64,000 bases of DNA, from assembly GCA_036015235.1 (NCBI GenBank), contig CP107926.1, forward strand, positions 3,352,001 through 3,416,000, written 5' to 3'. Shown here piece after piece: positions 33,880 to 42,391 of this stretch. How positions within the stretch are numbered: position 1 is the first letter of the stretch; each line of letters begins with the position of its first letter. This DNA is from Streptomyces sp. NBC_00433. Its GTDB lineage: Bacteria; Actinomycetota; Actinomycetes; Streptomycetales; Streptomycetaceae. A model generated the notes under the pieces. It was not told the DNA's origin and did not search any database. It saw nothing but the letters and a program-made list of their open reading frames with translations. Both the position numbers and the translations under genes were made by a program.

Positions 33880-36261
33880 GTGACCATCGCGCCAGAAGCC
33901 CCCGCCACCGTCGGGGAATCGCCCGCCACCGAGCCCGACAGCGCCGGCGCCGGCCTGCTGCGTACCCTCGTCGCACTCTGCGCCGACCTGCGGGACACCG
34001 ATCCGGGGCGGGTCGCCGCGGCGGCGCTGCGGGGGCGCAGCGGCGGCGCCGGCGCCGCCGAACTGCGGGAGCTGGCCGTCGAGGCGGCCGCGGGGCTGAT
34101 CTCCGAGGACCCGGCCTACTCGCGGCTCGCCGCCCGGCTGCTCACCCTGGCCATCGCCGAGGAGGCCGCCTCGCAGGGGTCGGTGTCCTTCACCACCGCC
34201 ATCGCGGTGGGCCACCGCGAAGGCCTGGTCGCGGACCGGACGGCGGACTTCGCCGTACGCCACGCGGCCCGGCTGGACGCGCTGGTCGACCGGGCGCTCG
34301 CGGAGGGCGCCGACGACCGCTTCGGCTACTTCGGCCTGCGCACCCTCTACAGCCGCTACCTGCTGCGGCACCCGCTGACCCGCAAGGTGATCGAGACCCC
34401 GCAGCACTTCATGCTGCGGGTCGCGTCGGGCCTGGCCGAGGACGGCTCGGCGGCCGCCGTGGACGAAGTCGCCGCGCTCTACCGGCTGATGAGCGCCCTG
34501 GACTACCTGCCCAGCTCCCCGACCCTCTTCAACTCCGGTACGCGGCACCCGCAGATGTCGTCCTGCTACCTGCTGGACTCGCCGCTGGACGAGCTGGACT
34601 CGATCTACGAGCGCTACCAGCAGGTGGCGCGGCTCTCCAAGCACGCGGGCGGCATCGGCCTGTCCTACTCCCGCATCAGGGCCCGCGGTTCGCTGATCCG
34701 CGGCACCAACGGGCACTCCAACGGCATCGTGCCCTTCCTGAAGACGCTGGACGCCTCGGTCGCGGCCGTCAACCAGGGCGGCAGGCGCAAGGGCGCCGCG
34801 GCCGTCTACCTGGAGACCTGGCACGCCGACATCGAGGAATTCCTCGAACTGCGGGACAACACCGGCGAGGACGCCCGCCGCACCCACAACCTGAACCTCG
34901 CGCACTGGGTGCCCGACGAGTTCATGCGCCGGGTCGACGCCGACGCGGACTGGTCGCTGTTCTCGCCCGCCGACGTGCCCGACCTGGTCGACCTGTGGGG
35001 CGACGACTTCGACGCCGCCTACCGCGCCGCCGAGGCGGCGGGCCTGGCGCAGCGCACGATCCCGGCACGCGAGCTGTACGGCCGGATGATGCGCACCCTC
35101 GCACAGACCGGCAACGGCTGGATGACCTTCAAGGACGCCGCCAACCGCACCGCCAACCAGACCGCGCTGCCCGGCCGCACCGTCCACTCCTCCAACCTGT
35201 GCACGGAGATCCTGGAGGTCACCGACGACTCCGAGACCGCGGTCTGCAACCTCGGCTCGGTCAACCTGAGCGCCTTCGTGACCCCGGACGGCGACATCGA
35301 CTGGCGGCGGCTCGACGAGACCGTGCACACCGCGGTGACCTTCCTGGACCGGGTCGTGGACATCAACTTCTACCCGACCGAGCAGGCGGCCCGCTCCAAC
35401 TCCCGCTGGCGCCCCGTCGGGTTGGGCGTGATGGGCCTGCAGGACGTCTTCTTCAAGCTGCGGCTGCCGTTCGGCTCGGCCGAGGCCCGCGCGCTGTCCA
35501 CGAAGATCGCCGAGCGCGTGATGCTCGCCGCCTACGAGGCCTCCTGCGACCTGGCCGAGCGCTACGGGCCGCTGCCCGCCTGGGACCAGACCCGTACCGC
35601 CACCGGGGTGCTGCACCCCGACCACTACGGCGTCGAGTCCAGCTGGCCGGAGCGCTGGGCGGCGCTGCGCGAGCGGGTCGCGGCCGGCGGGATGCGCAAC
35701 GCGCTGCTGCTGGCCATCGCCCCGACCGCGACGATCGCCTCCATCGCCGGGTCCTACGAATGCATCGAGCCGCAGGTCTCCAACCTCTTCAAGCGCGAGA
35801 CGCTGTCGGGCGAATTCCTCCAGGTCAACTCCTACCTGGTGGCCGACCTCAAGCGGCTCGGGGTGTGGGACGCGCAGAGCAGGGAAGCACTGCGGGACGC
35901 CAGCGGCTCGGTGCAGGGCTTCAGCTGGATCCCCGCCGAGGTGCGCGAGCTCTACCGCACCGCGTGGGAGCTGCCGCAGCGCGCGCTGATCGACATGGCC
36001 GCGGCCCGCACGCCGTATCTGGACCAGAGCCAGTCGCTGAACCTGTTCCTGGAGACGCCCACCATCGGCAAGCTCTCCTCGATGTACGCCTACGCGTGGA
36101 AGCAGGGCCTCAAGACCACCTACTACCTGCGCTCCCGCCCGGCCACCCGGATCGCCCGCGCCGCCCAGGCGGCCGCCCCCGCAGCCGTGCCCGCGACCGC
36201 CGACGCCGACGCGATCGCCTGCTCCCTGGAAAACCCCGAGTCCTGCGAGGCCTGCCAGTAA
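33880..36261 (+). CDS. nrdA: class Ia ribonucleoside-diphosphate reductase, alpha subunit
   Basis: A 793-residue large subunit that reduces ribonucleotides. The catalytic set is present: Cys229 (SSCYLLDS), Cys441 and Glu443 (NLCTEIL, thiyl radical), Cys456 (VCNLGSVNLS), and the C-terminal shuttle pair Cys789/Cys792 (SCEACQ). The ~90-residue N-terminus lacks an obvious KRDG ATP-cone motif. I chose the GTG at 33880 (MTIAPEAPATVGES) with GAGGGAG upstream; an earlier in-frame start would lie inside the riboswitch leader. The TAA overlaps the nrdB ATG by one base. Confidence 0.96.
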   Translation: MTIAPEAPATVGESPATEPDSAGAGLLRTLVALCADLRDTDPGRVAAAALRGRSGGAGAAELRELAVEAAAGLISEDPAYSRLAARLLTLAIAEEAASQGSVSFTTAIAVGHREGLVADRTADFAVRHAARLDALVDRALAEGADDRFGYFGLRTLYSRYLLRHPLTRKVIETPQHFMLRVASGLAEDGSAAAVDEVAALYRLMSALDYLPSSPTLFNSGTRHPQMSSCYLLDSPLDELDSIYERYQQVARLSKHAGGIGLSYSRIRARGSLIRGTNGHSNGIVPFLKTLDASVAAVNQGGRRKGAAAVYLETWHADIEEFLELRDNTGEDARRTHNLNLAHWVPDEFMRRVDADADWSLFSPADVPDLVDLWGDDFDAAYRAAEAAGLAQRTIPARELYGRMMRTLAQTGNGWMTFKDAANRTANQTALPGRTVHSSNLCTEILEVTDDSETAVCNLGSVNLSAFVTPDGDIDWRRLDETVHTAVTFLDRVVDINFYPTEQAARSNSRWRPVGLGVMGLQDVFFKLRLPFGSAEARALSTKIAERVMLAAYEASCDLAERYGPLPAWDQTRTATGVLHPDHYGVESSWPERWAALRERVAAGGMRNALLLAIAPTATIASIAGSYECIEPQVSNLFKRETLSGEFLQVNSYLVADLKRLGVWDAQSREALRDASGSVQGFSWIPAEVRELYRTAWELPQRALIDMAAARTPYLDQSQSLNLFLETPTIGKLSSMYAYAWKQGLKTTYYLRSRPATRIARAAQAAAPAAVPATADADAIACSLENPESCEACQ

Positions 36262-37292
36262 TGACCGCCACACCCGTGAAGAACCTGCTCGACCCGGGCT
36301 TCGAACTGACCCTGCGGCCCATGCGCTACCCGGACTTCTACGAGCGCTACCGCGACGCGATCAAGAACACCTGGACGGTGGAGGAGGTCGATCTGCACTC
36401 CGACGTCGCCGACCTGGCCAAGCTCACCCCGGGCGAGCAGCACATGATCGGGCGCCTGGTGGCCTTCTTCGCCACCGGCGACTCGATCGTCTCCAACAAC
36501 CTGGTGCTGACCCTCTACAAGCACATCAACTCGCCCGAGGCGCGGCTGTACCTCTCCCGCCAGCTGTTCGAGGAGGCCGTGCACGTCCAGTTCTACCTGA
36601 CGCTGCTGGACACCTACCTGCCCGATCCGGCCGACCGGGCCGCCGCCTTCGACGCCGTCGAGGAGATCCCGTCGATCCGCGAGAAGGCGCAGTTCTGCTT
36701 CCGCTGGATGGCCAACTTCGACGGGCAGGGCGCCGAGCGGATCGACCGCCTCGAATCCCGCGAGGACCGCCGCCGCTTCCTGCTCAACCTGATCTGCTTC
36801 GCGGCCTGCATCGAGGGCCTGTTCTTCTACGGTGCCTTCGCCTACGTCTACTGGTTCCGCTCGCGCGGGCTGCTGCACGGGCTCGCCACCGGCACCAACT
36901 GGGTGTTCAGGGACGAGACGATGCACATGAGCTTCGCCTTCGACGTGGTCGACACCGTGCGCAAGGAGGACCCCGAGCTCTTCGACGACGCGCTGCGCCA
37001 GGAGGTCACCGACATGCTGCGCGAAGCCGTAGACGCGGAGCTGCAGTTCGGCCGCGACCTGTGCGGCGACGGGCTGCCCGGCATGAACACCGAGTCCATG
37101 CGGGCGTATCTGGAGTGCGTCGCCGACCAGCGGCTCGCCCGGCTGGGCTTCCCGCCCCTCTACGGGTCGCAGAACCCCTTCTCCTTCATGGAGTTGCAGG
37201 GCGTCCAGGAGCTGACCAACTTCTTCGAGCGCCGCCCCTCCGCCTACCAGGTGGCGGTGGAGGGCACGGTGGCACTCGACGAGGACTTCTAG
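36261..37292 (+). CDS. nrdB: class Ia ribonucleoside-diphosphate reductase, beta subunit
   Basis: A 343-residue ferritin-like radical subunit. Iron ligands are visible at Asp74 (FATGDS), Glu105 and His108 (EEAVHVQFY), Glu185 (CIEGL), and Glu219 with His222 (RDETMH). Tyr112 is spaced like the E. coli radical Tyr122. It generates the tyrosyl radical for NrdA. Translation is coupled to nrdA. No nrdS-like regulator follows; the next gene is convergent deformylase, and the two stop codons abut with no spacer. Confidence 0.96.
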   Translation: MTATPVKNLLDPGFELTLRPMRYPDFYERYRDAIKNTWTVEEVDLHSDVADLAKLTPGEQHMIGRLVAFFATGDSIVSNNLVLTLYKHINSPEARLYLSRQLFEEAVHVQFYLTLLDTYLPDPADRAAAFDAVEEIPSIREKAQFCFRWMANFDGQGAERIDRLESREDRRRFLLNLICFAACIEGLFFYGAFAYVYWFRSRGLLHGLATGTNWVFRDETMHMSFAFDVVDTVRKEDPELFDDALRQEVTDMLREAVDAELQFGRDLCGDGLPGMNTESMRAYLECVADQRLARLGFPPLYGSQNPFSFMELQGVQELTNFFERRPSAYQVAVEGTVALDEDF

Positions 37293-37931
37293 CTAGTCGT
37301 TGGGCACGGTCTCGAACTTGGGGGTGGCCTCCGCCATCTGGCGGAGGACGTCCTTGCGGTCGCGCTTCGAGAGGCGGTCGATGTACAGCCGCCCGTAGAG
37401 GTGGTCGGTCTCGTGCTGCAGGCAGCGCGCGAAGTAGCCGCTGCCGCGCACGACGATCGGCTCACCGTGCAGGTCCTGGCCGCGGACCACCGCGTAGTCC
37501 GGGCGCGGGGTCTCCATGTACGCGCCCGGCACGGACAGGCACCCCTCGTTGGAGTCGTCCAGGTGCCGCTGGTCCGCGGGCAGGTCTTCGAGCACCGGAT
37601 TGCACACGACGCCGACATGGCGGGCGTCGTTGTCGTCGGGGCAGTCGTAGACGAAAACCTTCAGGTCCACGCCGATCTGGTTCGCCGCGAGGCCTACGCC
37701 CTCGGCCGCGCGCTGGCTGGCGAACATGTCGTCCACCAGGGCCAGCAGGTCGTCGCCGAAGTCGGTGACGTCCTGGCATTCCCGGTGCAGCACCGGATTG
37801 CCCACGACGGTGATCGGACGCACGGTGCCGCGCTCCCGGTGAGCCAGCTCACGGGCCTCCGCGTCGGTGACGTCGTCGAGGAACAGCTCCTCCGGAGGGG
37901 TGGGGGGGGTCTCGGTGTGCTGCTGGGACAT
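37293..37931 (-). CDS. def: peptide deformylase
   Basis: A 212-residue PDF that removes formyl groups from nascent N-termini. All three motifs are present: [18 protein letters not shown] (metal ligand Cys131) and HETDH (His173, Glu174, His177). A ~38-residue acidic N-terminal extension precedes the usual domain, as in other actinobacterial type enzymes. The ATG at 37931 lacks a close ribosome site, though GGAAGG lies ~14 bases upstream. The last codon abuts nrdB in convergent orientation. Confidence 0.95.
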   Translation of the reverse strand: MSQQHTETPPTPPEELFLDDVTDAEARELAHRERGTVRPITVVGNPVLHRECQDVTDFGDDLLALVDDMFASQRAAEGVGLAANQIGVDLKVFVYDCPDDNDARHVGVVCNPVLEDLPADQRHLDDSNEGCLSVPGAYMETPRPDYAVVRGQDLHGEPIVVRGSGYFARCLQHETDHLYGRLYIDRLSKRDRKDVLRQMAEATPKFETVPND

Positions 37932-38070
37932 CTGAGCCGTACGCCTTCCAGGCGGGGGTGAGTAATCCGTCCAGGGTAAGGCCCCCCTTCGGGTGCCGTC
38001 CCCCCTTCCCACCCGCACTCCCCGGGTGGGCGCCACTTGCTGTGGCGTTGCTTACCTGCGACGCCGTCGT

Positions 38071-38162
38071 GGCTGGTCGTGCGGTTCCCCGCGCCCCTGA
38101 TGGCTTGCCCTCCGCGCGGAGAGTGACCGTTTTTAGGGGCGCGGGGAACTGCGCGACCAGCC
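38071..38162. repeat. inverted-repeat element between def and TPR gene
   Basis: Thirty-base arms: GGCTGGTCGTGCGGTTCCCC continuing GCGCCCCTGA (38071-38100) and TAGGGGCGCGGGGAACTGCG continuing CGACCAGCC (38134-38162), with a 33-base centre. Same arm sequence as the other intergenic elements in this window. Confidence 0.8.
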
Positions 38163-38219
38163 CCCACCGGGGGAAGGTCCCGGTAGCCCGGGGGAAGGGG
38201 CAGGTCGGGGGGACCCCGG

Positions 38220-39221
38220 TCAGCAGACCTCTTCCAGGTCGCGCCATGCCCTCGTAGAGGGAGAATCGGCGACCCACCCGTCGAGAAGCCCCCGGACGAG
38301 CCCGACAGGCGCGGCGATTCCGCACTCGCGCTCGGGCGACCAGTGGTGCCCGGTCCCATGGTCACTGAGGTGGCTGAGGTGACCGGGGTGACCCGGCTCA
38401 CCGTGATCGTGGGGATCCCGCGCAGCGGACCCGTCGTCCGTGGGCATGCGGCTCTCGGAGCAGGTGCGGCACAGCAGGCGCACCGACGAGGACCAGTCCT
38501 CGGCGGCGTAGCCGGCCTCCGCGGCCAGCCGTTCGAGCGCGTCGCGGTCGGCGGGCGCGTCGGCCTCCAGCAGGACCAGCCAGGTCGGGACGGGTGAGGG
38601 TGCCCACAGTTCGATCTCGTCGAAGACGGGGTAGACCGCCCCGCCGCCCCCGCCCGCGGTGTCGCGCTCGCCGTGCGGCACCCCGTCGTGCAGGACGACC
38701 TCGCCCCAGCGCCGCCCTGAGGAGGGCAGCGGGATGGAGAGCACCTCGACCCGCGCGGGGTCGAGCCTGCGGCCCCAGACGACTTCGGCCTCGCCCTCCG
38801 GCGAGAGCCGCACGGTCGCGCTGCCCAGCGGCAGCCTCGCGGACTCCTCGCCGGTGCGCGAGCCGGTGCCGGCCGGCATCCGCAGGCCGTACGCCTGCCA
38901 GGCGCGGCGGGCCAGCGGCCAGTCCTGGAGCGCGGTGGCGGCGATGCCCAGATTCCACCAGTCGGGGGCGCCGACCGGCCGGTCGAGCAGGGCCACGGCG
39001 CGCAGGCCGGCGATCCTGGCCTGCGCCCAGTCGTGGCGGAACTTGTGCAGCAGTGCCAGGTTGTACCAGGACTCGGAAAGCCACGGCTCCAGATCGGCGG
39101 CCCGGGTGAGCAGCGCGCCCGCGTCGTCGTAGCGGCCGTCGTCGATCAGCGAGAACGCCTGGTCGGTGGCCTGCCGCCAGGTAGGCGACGGCCGGTGCCG
39201 CACTCTGCCGAAGATCTTCAA
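38220..39221 (-). CDS. TPR-containing protein of unknown function
   Basis: A 333-residue protein. Residues ~15-125 contain two to three TPR units (AFSLIDDGRYDDAGALLTRA, LSESWYNLALLHKFRHDWAQA, PDWWNLGIAATALQDWPLA). The middle (~130-250) looks like a beta-rich domain (VEVLSIPLPSSGRRWGEVVL). A Cys pair (RLLCRTCSES) and a His-rich GHPGHLSHLSDHGTGHHW stretch follow and could bind metal. The TTG at 39221 is the apparent start. It is conserved-looking with no clear function, perhaps a scaffold. Confidence 0.8.
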   Translation of the reverse strand: MKIFGRVRHRPSPTWRQATDQAFSLIDDGRYDDAGALLTRAADLEPWLSESWYNLALLHKFRHDWAQARIAGLRAVALLDRPVGAPDWWNLGIAATALQDWPLARRAWQAYGLRMPAGTGSRTGEESARLPLGSATVRLSPEGEAEVVWGRRLDPARVEVLSIPLPSSGRRWGEVVLHDGVPHGERDTAGGGGGAVYPVFDEIELWAPSPVPTWLVLLEADAPADRDALERLAAEAGYAAEDWSSSVRLLCRTCSESRMPTDDGSAARDPHDHGEPGHPGHLSHLSDHGTGHHWSPERECGIAAPVGLVRGLLDGWVADSPSTRAWRDLEEVC

Positions 39222-39534
39222 CGTCGTTACCCGCCTGCCCGCTCAGCCGATCACTGCCAGGACGTCGCCTTCCCGCACCACGATCACGTCCCCCGGGGGG
39301 ACTCGCACCACCTGAGTGCGGCCCCTTCTCGTACCGCCCGCGCGTCGTCGGACAGGCGGGTACGACACCAACCTCGCACATTTTGGCCGTTGTCTCAGCC
39401 CGACCCCGTCCCCTTCGGCCGCTGCCCTCCGGCGACGGCCCTCACCCTGCTCCTTGCCATCCCCGGGGGCATCCAACCATGCCCAGGTGAGGCATGTGAC
39501 GGGCACCCGGGTGAGAGCGACTCACCCGTTTGGA
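39222..39534. other. intergenic region between TPR and HD-GYP genes
   Basis: About 310 bp. It holds a terminator hairpin for the HD-GYP gene (39508-39528) and a possible 22-codon minus-strand ORF (39243-39311, GTG start, product MVRVPPGDVIVVREGDVLAV plus two residues) with AAGGGG ten bases upstream, ending 21 bp before the TPR gene start. Otherwise nothing is recognised. Confidence 0.45.
39508..39528. terminator. terminator hairpin after HD-GYP gene
   Basis: Perfect arms CGGGTGAG and CTCACCCG around AGCGA, seven bases after the HD-GYP stop on the minus strand. Confidence 0.75.
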
Positions 39535-40149
39535 CTACAGGTACGCGCAGTGACCGCCGGGGGCCGCGCCAAGGGCGGGTGACGGCGCCGGCGGCGGCCA
39601 GGGGTGCCGGGCCAGCGCGCGGGTCAGCGCCTCGACCACGGACGGGTCGAACTGGCTGCCCGCGCACCGCCACAGCTCGGCCAGGGCGGTGGCGACGGGC
39701 CTGGCCGGGCGGTAACTGCGGGTGGAGGTCATGGCGTCCAGCGCGTCGGCCACGGCGACGACGCGGGCCGGCCAGGGGATGTGACGGCCCGCGAGGCCGT
39801 GCGGGTAGCCGCGGCCGTCGAGGCGTTCGTGGTGGTGCAGTACGGCCACCCGGGCCACGGCGGGCACTTCGGTGTCGCGCACCAGGGCGTAGCCGTGGCC
39901 GGGGTGGCACTGCACGGTCTGCCGCTCGGCGGAGGTGAGCGGCCCGGTCTTGCGCAACAGTCCGCCGGGCACGCCGAGTTTGCCGATGTCGTGCAGGGTG
40001 CCCGCCAGCCGCAGCGCGGCCACCAGGTCGTCGGCGACCCGCAGTTCGACCCCGATCAGCGCGCTGGCCTGGCCGACGCGGTCGCCGTGGCCGCGCGTGT
40101 AGGGGTCCTTGATCTGCATGGCGGCGACCAGCGCCGGGACGAGGCTCAC
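39535..40149 (-). CDS. HD-GYP domain protein (predicted cyclic-di-GMP phosphodiesterase)
   Basis: A 204-residue protein that is essentially one HD-GYP domain: GHGDRVG, the HD pair in LHDIGKLGVP, HPGHGYALV, and HHHERLDGRGYP with the GYP triad. Such domains hydrolyse c-di-GMP to GMP, and in Streptomyces c-di-GMP controls the switch to sporulation. No sensor domain is visible. The start is uncertain: the GTG at 40149 gives a compact domain, while the frame stays open upstream into the rsrA antisense region with low-complexity sequence. It lies downstream of rsrA on the same strand. Confidence 0.85.
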   Translation of the reverse strand: MSLVPALVAAMQIKDPYTRGHGDRVGQASALIGVELRVADDLVAALRLAGTLHDIGKLGVPGGLLRKTGPLTSAERQTVQCHPGHGYALVRDTEVPAVARVAVLHHHERLDGRGYPHGLAGRHIPWPARVVAVADALDAMTSTRSYRPARPVATALAELWRCAGSQFDPSVVEALTRALARHPWPPPAPSPALGAAPGGHCAYL

Positions 40150-40190
40150 CGCCGCGCCCCGGCGGCGCCCGGTACGGGCGGCAGAACGCG

Positions 40191-40204
40191 CAGAAAGCTT
40201 TCTG
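40191..40204. promoter_or_regulatory. 14-bp palindrome upstream of HD-GYP gene
   Basis: CAGAAAGCTTTCTG, a perfect and unusually AT-rich palindrome 42 bp before the chosen HD-GYP start. It is an operator candidate. Confidence 0.4.
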
Positions 40205-40305
40205 TGCGGCAAAGGCGACGACGACCGGCTGCGTAGGGCAACGGCACGGCGAGCGGCCTCCTCCGGCAAGCACGCGGCGGGCGCGGCCCCATCGGAGGCC
40301 CCGGG

Positions 40306-40329
40306 CCCGGCGGGGAATTTCCCGCCGGG
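40306..40329. terminator. hairpin between rsrA and HD-GYP gene
   Basis: Perfect nine-base arms CCCGGCGGG and CCCGCCGGG around GAATTT. It lies ~100 bp after the rsrA stop. A second perfect palindrome CGCCCGTACGGGCG is at 40382-40395. Together they could end sigR-rsrA transcription. Confidence 0.6.
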
Positions 40330-40427
40330 ACTCAGGACGATAGGACCGCGCCCGCCGTGGCACTGCCGAACGCTCGCTTTACGCCCGTACGGGCGACGCC
40401 GCGGTTGCGGCCTTGACGCCGCCCCGG

Positions 40428-40709
40428 CTAGGACGCCGGCTCGGTGGCGGACTCGCCGGCGCGGATCATCTCGATCCGCATCATCACCTTGGACCGCAGG
40501 TCGGTCGGCACGTCGTCGGAGCCGCAGCACCGCTTGACCAGCTTCTTCACGGCCTGTTCGAGCCCGTACTTCTCCAGGCAGGGGTGGCACTCCTCGAAGT
40601 GCTGCCTGAATTTGGAGCAGGCGTCGTCCGACATCTCGTTGTCGAGATATTCGTAGAGGTGGTCGAGCACCTCCGAGCAGTCCGTCTCATGCGCGTTGCC
40701 GCAACTCAT
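40428..40709 (-). CDS. rsrA: redox-sensitive zinc anti-sigma factor RsrA
   Basis: A 93-residue ZAS-family anti-sigma. Cysteines are at 3, 11, 31, 41, 44, 61 and 62, the same positions as in S. coelicolor RsrA. The His37-x3-Cys41-x2-Cys44 motif with Cys11 binds zinc. On disulfide stress Cys11 pairs with Cys44, zinc is lost and SigR is released. The ATG overlaps the sigR stop (40706-40709), so the pair is translationally coupled. The C-terminal tail is short. Confidence 0.97.
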   Translation of the reverse strand: MSCGNAHETDCSEVLDHLYEYLDNEMSDDACSKFRQHFEECHPCLEKYGLEQAVKKLVKRCCGSDDVPTDLRSKVMMRIEMIRAGESATEPAS

Positions 40710-41401
40710 GAATCCGCGCCCTTCTCATTTCCCGCGCCCGCCGGGACCAGGCCGCGGTCGCGGGCGTAGTCCTCGAGCAGTTCGCGCAGCTGACGGCGCC
40801 CGCGGTGCAGTCGGGACATCACCGTGCCGATGGGCGTTCCCATGATGTCCGCGATCTCCTTGTAGGCAAAGCCCTCGACGTCCGCGAGGTAGACCGCGAT
40901 GCGGAATTCCTCCGGAATCGCCTGGAGCGCCGCCTTGACGTCGGAGTCGGGCAGATGGTCGAGCGCCTGCGCCTCGGCTGAGCGCAGACCCGTCGACATG
41001 TGGGACTCGGCCCGAGCGAGCTGCCAGTCCTCGATGTCCTCTGAGCCGCTGCGCAGCGGCTCACGCTGCTTCTTGCGGTAGGAGTTGATGAAGCTGTTGG
41101 TGAGGATGCGGTAGAGCCAGGCCTTCAGATTGGTGCCCTCACGGAACTGGTGGAAGGACGCGTACGCCTTCGCGTACGTCTCCTGGACCAGGTCCTCCGC
41201 GTCGGCCGGATTGCGGGTCATCCGCAGCGCGGCCGAGTACATCTGGTCGAGGAACCCAAGGGCGTCCCGCTCGAAGCGCTCGGTGCGCTCCGCGCTGCTC
41301 TCCTGTGCCTCCGCCGCGGCCTGCGGCTCGGGCGGTACCCCCAGACCTGACGCACCCGCGTTTTCCGCCGTGCTGTCGTCGGTGCCGGTGACCGGACCCA
41401 C
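40706..41401 (-). CDS. sigR: ECF sigma factor SigR (oxidative/thiol stress)
   Basis: A 231-residue ECF sigma: region 2 [26 protein letters not shown] and [22 protein letters not shown]; region 4 [41 protein letters not shown]. It directs thioredoxin-system and protein-quality genes. I use the GTG at 41401 (MGPVTGTD), as in S. coelicolor. The frame continues upstream to an ATG at 41599, adding up to 66 residues. That corresponds to the unstable long form SigR', made from the p2 promoter. Both products are expected. Confidence 0.96.
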   Translation of the reverse strand: MGPVTGTDDSTAENAGASGLGVPPEPQAAAEAQESSAERTERFERDALGFLDQMYSAALRMTRNPADAEDLVQETYAKAYASFHQFREGTNLKAWLYRILTNSFINSYRKKQREPLRSGSEDIEDWQLARAESHMSTGLRSAEAQALDHLPDSDVKAALQAIPEEFRIAVYLADVEGFAYKEIADIMGTPIGTVMSRLHRGRRQLRELLEDYARDRGLVPAGAGNEKGADS

Positions 41402-41655
41402 CTCCTCAGAAACGCCAGCGAGTCCCAAAGCGGACACGCTCGTCTCGGAGGATATTGCACTGGCGAGCGAGGCGCCTGATCCGCCCTTGCTCCCGTCCTT
41501 GGCGTCACCGCCGGCGGACCACTCCGCCCAGTTCACGAACGGCGCTATGGCCGCCTGTGGGGTGGCCTCGGCCCGGGGCCGGCATGCGGCTGAAACCATG
41601 CGGATGCCTCTCTCACCAAAGCTTCGTCAGTGCTGTTCTGTCTTTCGACTCGCAC

Positions 41656-41681
41656 AACGCCACTGCCCCTGTCGTCATTCC
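41656..41681 (-). promoter_or_regulatory. SigR-dependent autoregulatory promoter (sigRp2)
   Basis: On the minus strand GGAAT (41681-41677), exactly 18 bases, then GTT (41658-41656) match the SigR consensus GGAAT-N18-GTT. It lies ~57 bp upstream of the ATG for the long SigR' form. The -35 overlaps the last codons of the upstream hydrolase gene. Confidence 0.88.
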
Positions 41682-42391
41682 CGGGGTGGAGATGCCGTGA
41701 CAGCGGTACGCGGCTCGGCATGGCCGAGGCCGGCCAGCCAGTCGGCGACAGCCCTGGTCAGGACGGTGAGAGCCGCTTCCTGGGTGATATCGGCCCGCTT
41801 GGGCACCCCGAAGCCGTGGTCGGCGTACGGCACCTCCACCGGCTCCTGGCCAGACGGGAATTCGCCAGGTCGGCCGAAGGGGTCGTGGCCGCCCTGCACG
41901 GTCAGCAGCGGCAGGGCGGCGGCGGCCGCGGTCAGCTCCGCGGCGCGGGAGGACTCCGGGCGGCCCGGCGGGTGCAGGGGGAAGGCCAGCGCCAGGACGG
42001 CGGCGGCGCCGAGGCGTTCGGCCGTACGGCAGGCGACCCTGGCCCCGGCGCTGCGCCCGCCGGCGACCACCGGCAGGCCGGGCGCGGCGAGCGCCGGCCA
42101 CAGCGCGGTCCAGGCGGTGTCCAGGGTGGCGGGCGCGGGCGCGAGCTTGCGGCCGGCGACCCGCCAGGGCTGCTCCACCAGGGCGACGACCACACCGGCC
42201 GGGGGCAGTGCGGCCGCCAGGGCCGCCAGGTCGGCCGCCTCGATGCCGCCGCCCGCGCCGTGGCCGAGCGCGAGCACGCTGCGCGGCCTGCTCGCGCCGT
42301 ACCAGCTGATCCGCGCCGGTCCTGCCGGGGTGTCGGCCTGCTCGGTGCGGGTGGCCGGGGTGGCGGGGTGCGGTGCGGAGGATGCGTCCAT
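41675..42391 (-). CDS. alpha/beta hydrolase family protein (KANL3/Tex30-like)
   Basis: A 238-residue hydrolase-fold protein. It has LALGHGAGGGIEAADLAAL near residue 41, the nucleophile elbow GGRSAGARVA, LAFPLHPPGRPE, VQGGHDPFG with the acid, and the C-terminal His in YADHGFGVP. All point to the dienelactone-hydrolase-like KANL3/Tex30 family; the substrate is unknown. Its start overlaps the SRAP gene stop by one base (TGATG). Its stop overlaps the sigRp2 -35 element, so read-through could also supply sigR. Confidence 0.85.
   Translation of the reverse strand: MDASSAPHPATPATRTEQADTPAGPARISWYGASRPRSVLALGHGAGGGIEAADLAALAAALPPAGVVVALVEQPWRVAGRKLAPAPATLDTAWTALWPALAAPGLPVVAGGRSAGARVACRTAERLGAAAVLALAFPLHPPGRPESSRAAELTAAAAALPLLTVQGGHDPFGRPGEFPSGQEPVEVPYADHGFGVPKRADITQEAALTVLTRAVADWLAGLGHAEPRTAVTASPPRE

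Noticed and set aside
32827..36273. A ~1,150-codon minus-strand open frame across nrdA and its leader
   Set aside because: It covers the antisense of nrdA and the riboswitch. Only its last part overlaps the true GlxA remnant in one frame; the rest has no family signature.
33351..37292. A plus-strand open frame fusing the nrdA region with NrdB
   Set aside because: It reads the nrdA stretch in the wrong frame before entering the true nrdB frame. NrdB has its own start at 36261 overlapping the nrdA stop.
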